From: Actinomycetota bacterium
GTDB taxonomy: Bacteria; Actinomycetota; Thermoleophilia; Gaiellales; Gaiellaceae
Length of the DNA: 32,647 bases
Direction of reading: 5' to 3'
Assembly: GCA_003152275.1 (NCBI GenBank)
Contig: PLZU01000029.1
Coordinates: 1-32,647 of the forward strand
The notes below the pieces were generated by a model. The model saw only the letters and a program-made list of their open reading frames with translations. It was not told the DNA's origin and made no database searches. The position numbers and the translations under genes were made by a program. Positions 30,626 through 32,647 of this stretch are shown piece by piece (positions within the stretch are counted from its first letter, which is position 1; each line of letters begins with the position of its first letter).

Positions 30626-31144
30626 TCACGCCGCGGGCTTCAGCACCACAGTCTCGGCCGGAGCATGCGTCAAGAGCCAGGCGAGCTGCTTCTCGGTGAA
30701 ACCTGGGGAGCCGGGAACCGGTGCGGGAGCGACGATACGGTCGAACGGCTCGACCTCCCACAGGCGCTTCAGCGCATGCGTGAGCGTCCTCCCCTTCTCG
30801 ATGCGCGCGTCGACCGGGACGCCGGCACGGAGAGCTGCATGCTCGACAGCCTCGAGGAGCGGCATCGCCACCGCGACCTGATCTTTGAGCGGGGAGTCCT
30901 CCGCATAGCGAAGCGGAATGATCAGCAGGTACGCCGGGACGAGGACGGCGTTCTCGGCGCGGGCCATGCGAATAGCGGCGTCGAGCACCGTCGGGTCGAG
31001 CCGTCCCTCAAACGGCACGAGGATCCGGCGCACGTCTCGCACGATGGGCAGGCGCCGTGGTGGGCGCCGCGCCACGAGCGTCGCAGCGAGCGCGGCTGCG
31101 AGCGCCGCGACGAGGACGAGCAGCCCTGCGTCGAGCCCGCTCAC
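30626..31144 (-). CDS. Membrane-anchored UspA-domain protein inside the kdp regulatory operon
   Basis: A 172-residue protein with one N-terminal transmembrane helix (LDAGLLVLVAALAAALAATLV) and then a Usp domain (RRILVPFEGRLDPTVLDAAIRMA, ending APAETVVLKPA). The usual ATP loop G-2x-G-9x-G is only partly kept (APAPVPGSPGFTEKQLAWLLTHAP). GTG 31144 overlaps the stop of the KdpD N-terminal gene (GTGA), and the kinase starts 15 bases after its end. So it sits exactly where KdpD has been split and may be a membrane tether or signalling partner between the two halves. Confidence 0.8.
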   Translation of the reverse strand: MSGLDAGLLVLVAALAAALAATLVARRPPRRLPIVRDVRRILVPFEGRLDPTVLDAAIRMARAENAVLVPAYLLIIPLRYAEDSPLKDQVAVAMPLLEAVEHAALRAGVPVDARIEKGRTLTHALKRLWEVEPFDRIVAPAPVPGSPGFTEKQLAWLLTHAPAETVVLKPAA

Positions 31145-32229
31145 GACACAACCTCGGGGCGGTCCGCGCGGTTGGCGACAACGCGGATGTCGACGCCCGG
31201 CAGCTCGCGGACGAGCGCGGAGAGGAGCGAGCCGCGGAGGACCTCGCGCCGGCGGCTCTCGTCGGGCGTGCCGACGAACACGTACGTCGTGCCGCGCTCG
31301 TACACGACCCGCCGTACCGTGGAGACGAGGTCATCGCCCTCCTCCTCGAGGAAGGGTGCGCCGAGCACGATCGCGAGGCGACGGAGTGCGCCGAGCGCGA
31401 CTTGTTGCTCCTCGGTCAGCTCCTGCCCGGGTTTCCGCACCCAGACCGCATCGAGCTGCGCCCCGAGACGCTCGGCCGATCGCCACGCGCGGCGCATGAT
31501 CCGCTGCGACTTCGGCTGTGGCTCGACCAGCGCGAGCACGCGTTCCGCGATCGCCTGCTGGCTGAGCGGATCGAGCACTGCAGCCTGCCGACGCTGCCCG
31601 ACGTCCTCGGCCACCTCCCGCAGCGCGAGCTCCCGGAGCGCCGACAGCTTGTCGATGCGAAAGAAGTTCTCGAGCGCGACCGTGGCACGCTCCCTCGGAT
31701 ACACCTTGCCCGCGCGTAAGCGTTCCTGGAGGGCCTCGGGCGTGAGGTCGACGAGCACCACCTCGTCGGCCTCCTCGAGCACGCGGTCGGGGAACGTCTC
31801 GCGCACACGCACGTCGGTCAGCTCGGCGATCGCGTCGTTCAGGCTCTCGAGGTGCTGGACGTTGACGGTCGAGATGACGTCGATGCCCGCGTCGAGGATC
31901 TCCTCGATGTCCTGGTAGCGCTTCTCGTTCCGCGTGCCCGTCGCATTCGTGTGTGCGAGCTCGTCGACGAGCGCGAGCTCGGGAGCGCGCCGGATCACGG
32001 CGTCGACGTCCATCTCGTCGAGCTCGAGGCCCCCGTGCACCGCGCGGAGGCGGGGTACGACCTCGAGACCTTCCGCGAGCGCCGACGTGTCGGGGCGGTC
32101 GTGCGGCTCCAGGTACCCGATCACGACGTCTCGGCCGTCCGTTTGCGCCTGCCGCCCCTCCTGGAGCATGCGGTACGTCTTGCCGACGCCCGCCGCCATG
32201 CCGAGCAGGATGCGGTAGCGACCTCTCAC
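31141..32229 (-). CDS. kdpD: KdpD N-terminal half (KdpD ATPase plus Usp domain) as a separate protein
   Basis: A 362-residue cytoplasmic protein matching the N-terminal half of KdpD. Walker A is GMAAGVGKT (residues 10-18), Walker B LALVDELAHTN (residues 86-94), and the KdpD block RYQDIEEILDAGIDVISTVNVQHLESLND follows. From about residue 245 a Usp domain appears (AERLGAQLDAVWVRKPGQEL, ending with VFVGTPDESRRREVLRGSLL). There are no transmembrane helices or kinase domain; these are in the gene at 29546-30610. In full-length KdpD this half senses cytoplasmic ATP, c-di-AMP or potassium status. GTG 32229 follows a TAGGAT box at 6 bases. Confidence 0.9.
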   Translation of the reverse strand: MRGRYRILLGMAAGVGKTYRMLQEGRQAQTDGRDVVIGYLEPHDRPDTSALAEGLEVVPRLRAVHGGLELDEMDVDAVIRRAPELALVDELAHTNATGTRNEKRYQDIEEILDAGIDVISTVNVQHLESLNDAIAELTDVRVRETFPDRVLEEADEVVLVDLTPEALQERLRAGKVYPRERATVALENFFRIDKLSALRELALREVAEDVGQRRQAAVLDPLSQQAIAERVLALVEPQPKSQRIMRRAWRSAERLGAQLDAVWVRKPGQELTEEQQVALGALRRLAIVLGAPFLEEEGDDLVSTVRRVVYERGTTYVFVGTPDESRRREVLRGSLLSALVRELPGVDIRVVANRADRPEVVS

Positions 32230-32297
32230 CGGTCGATCCTAGTCACCATTGCGACGGCGGCGAAGCTGAGGATCTGTCCGCCGCCCTGGAGAGTCAT
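32226..32297 (-). CDS. Possible 23-codon ORF resembling the start of KdpA (remnant?)
   Basis: Between kdpB and kdpD an ATG at 32297 opens a 23-residue frame whose TGA overlaps the kdpD start (GTGA). The peptide reads MTLQG, two Gly, QIL-SF-AAVAMVT, then RIDR. This resembles the usual N-terminus of KdpA proteins (M-T-L-Q-G-W-L-Q-I then a hydrophobic helix; from memory). No good ribosome site precedes it. It may be a relic of kdpA, a tiny membrane peptide or chance. Confidence 0.3.
   Translation of the reverse strand: MTLQGGGQILSFAAVAMVTRIDR
32236..32241 (-). promoter_or_regulatory. -10 box for the kdpD unit (leaderless type)
   Basis: TAGGAT on the minus strand ends 6 bases before GTG 32229, giving the regulatory genes a promoter apart from kdpB. 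Confidence 0.45.
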
Positions 32298-32308
32298 CGC
32301 CGGGGCCG

Positions 32309-32647
32309 TTAGGCGCCGAAGACGTTATGCACGAGCAAGTCGATCAGCTTGATCCCGATGAACGGCAGGATCACGCCGCCGAGCCCGTAGATCAGGAGGT
32401 TGCGCCGCAAGAGCGCGGTCGCGCCGATCGCGCGGTACTTCACGCCGCGCAGCGCCAGCGGCACGAGCGCAGGGATGATCAATGCGTTGAAGATGATCGC
32501 GGAGACGATCGCGCTCTTCGGATCGCCGAGGTGCATGACGTTGAGCGAGTTGAGCGGTCCACGCTGCCCGGGCTTCGAGGCGTAGGTGAAGGCGAACATC
32601 GCAGGCAGGATCGCGAAATATTTCGCGACGTCGTTCGCGATCGAGAA
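32309..32647 (-). CDS. kdpB: KdpB, potassium-transporting P-type ATPase, C-terminal part (cut by window edge)
   Basis: The last 112 codons of the catalytic subunit of the KdpFABC potassium pump. The frame is open to the right edge and begins [18 protein letters not shown], a highly conserved KdpB segment, followed by [25 protein letters not shown] and three C-terminal helices ending [10 protein letters not shown]. It ends normally at the TAA at 32309. The next gene leftward is the KdpD N-terminal half rather than kdpC, which is the usual downstream neighbour. Confidence 0.95.
   Translation of the reverse strand, partial: FSIANDVAKYFAILPAMFAFTYASKPGQRGPLNSLNVMHLGDPKSAIVSAIIFNALIIPALVPLALRGVKYRAIGATALLRRNLLIYGLGGVILPFIGIKLIDLLVHNVFGA

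Overview
The window is a gene-dense, high-GC stretch that reads as chromosome of an actinobacterium. A deep-branching Thermoleophilia/Gaiella-like lineage is my inference. It rests on the GC content, frequent GTG/TTG starts, an F420-type luciferase-like oxidoreductase, an actinobacterial-type phosphotransferase relic, an intein-bearing PcrA helicase, and many start codons that lie 6-7 bases after a TAnnnT -10 box (leaderless transcripts). No rRNA, insertion sequence, prophage or CRISPR array is visible.

Positions 1-4400: the 5' end of a tRNA at the left edge, then a leftward unit of a small secreted protein, an Eis-like acetyltransferase and an M23 peptidase, and a rightward MMPL exporter. 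Positions 4381-7478: a leftward operon of three exported proteins of unknown function, one built from two copies of the same module. Positions 7479-12740: PcrA helicase split by a 372-residue intein, a degraded phosphotransferase, an LLM-class oxidoreductase and a small membrane protein.

Positions 12797-18910 hold the most interesting system: a leftward operon headed by an adenosylcobalamin riboswitch. In order it encodes a secreted DUF4430 protein, a DUF4430 lipoprotein, the T, A and S subunits of an ECF transporter, and an alpha/alpha-toroid protein, followed by a frameshifted ORF and the CinA N-terminal domain. Every gene overlaps or abuts the next. The toroid and DUF4430 folds are the two halves of animal intrinsic factor and transcobalamin, so this looks like a bacterial vitamin B12 capture and uptake system in which the intrinsic-factor-like domains are separate polypeptides feeding an ECF importer.

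Positions 18922-20817 hold a small HAD-like protein and an exported PQQ-type beta-propeller. From 20834 to the right edge nearly everything points to potassium homeostasis and all of it runs leftward: the C-terminus of KdpB, a KdpD sensor split into an N-terminal (ATPase/Usp) protein and a separate histidine kinase with an anchored Usp protein between them, KdpE, a KimA-like permease, two APC permeases fused to UspA domains with a 57-residue membrane protein between them, and two TrkA-type RCK proteins. kdpC is not where it would be expected.
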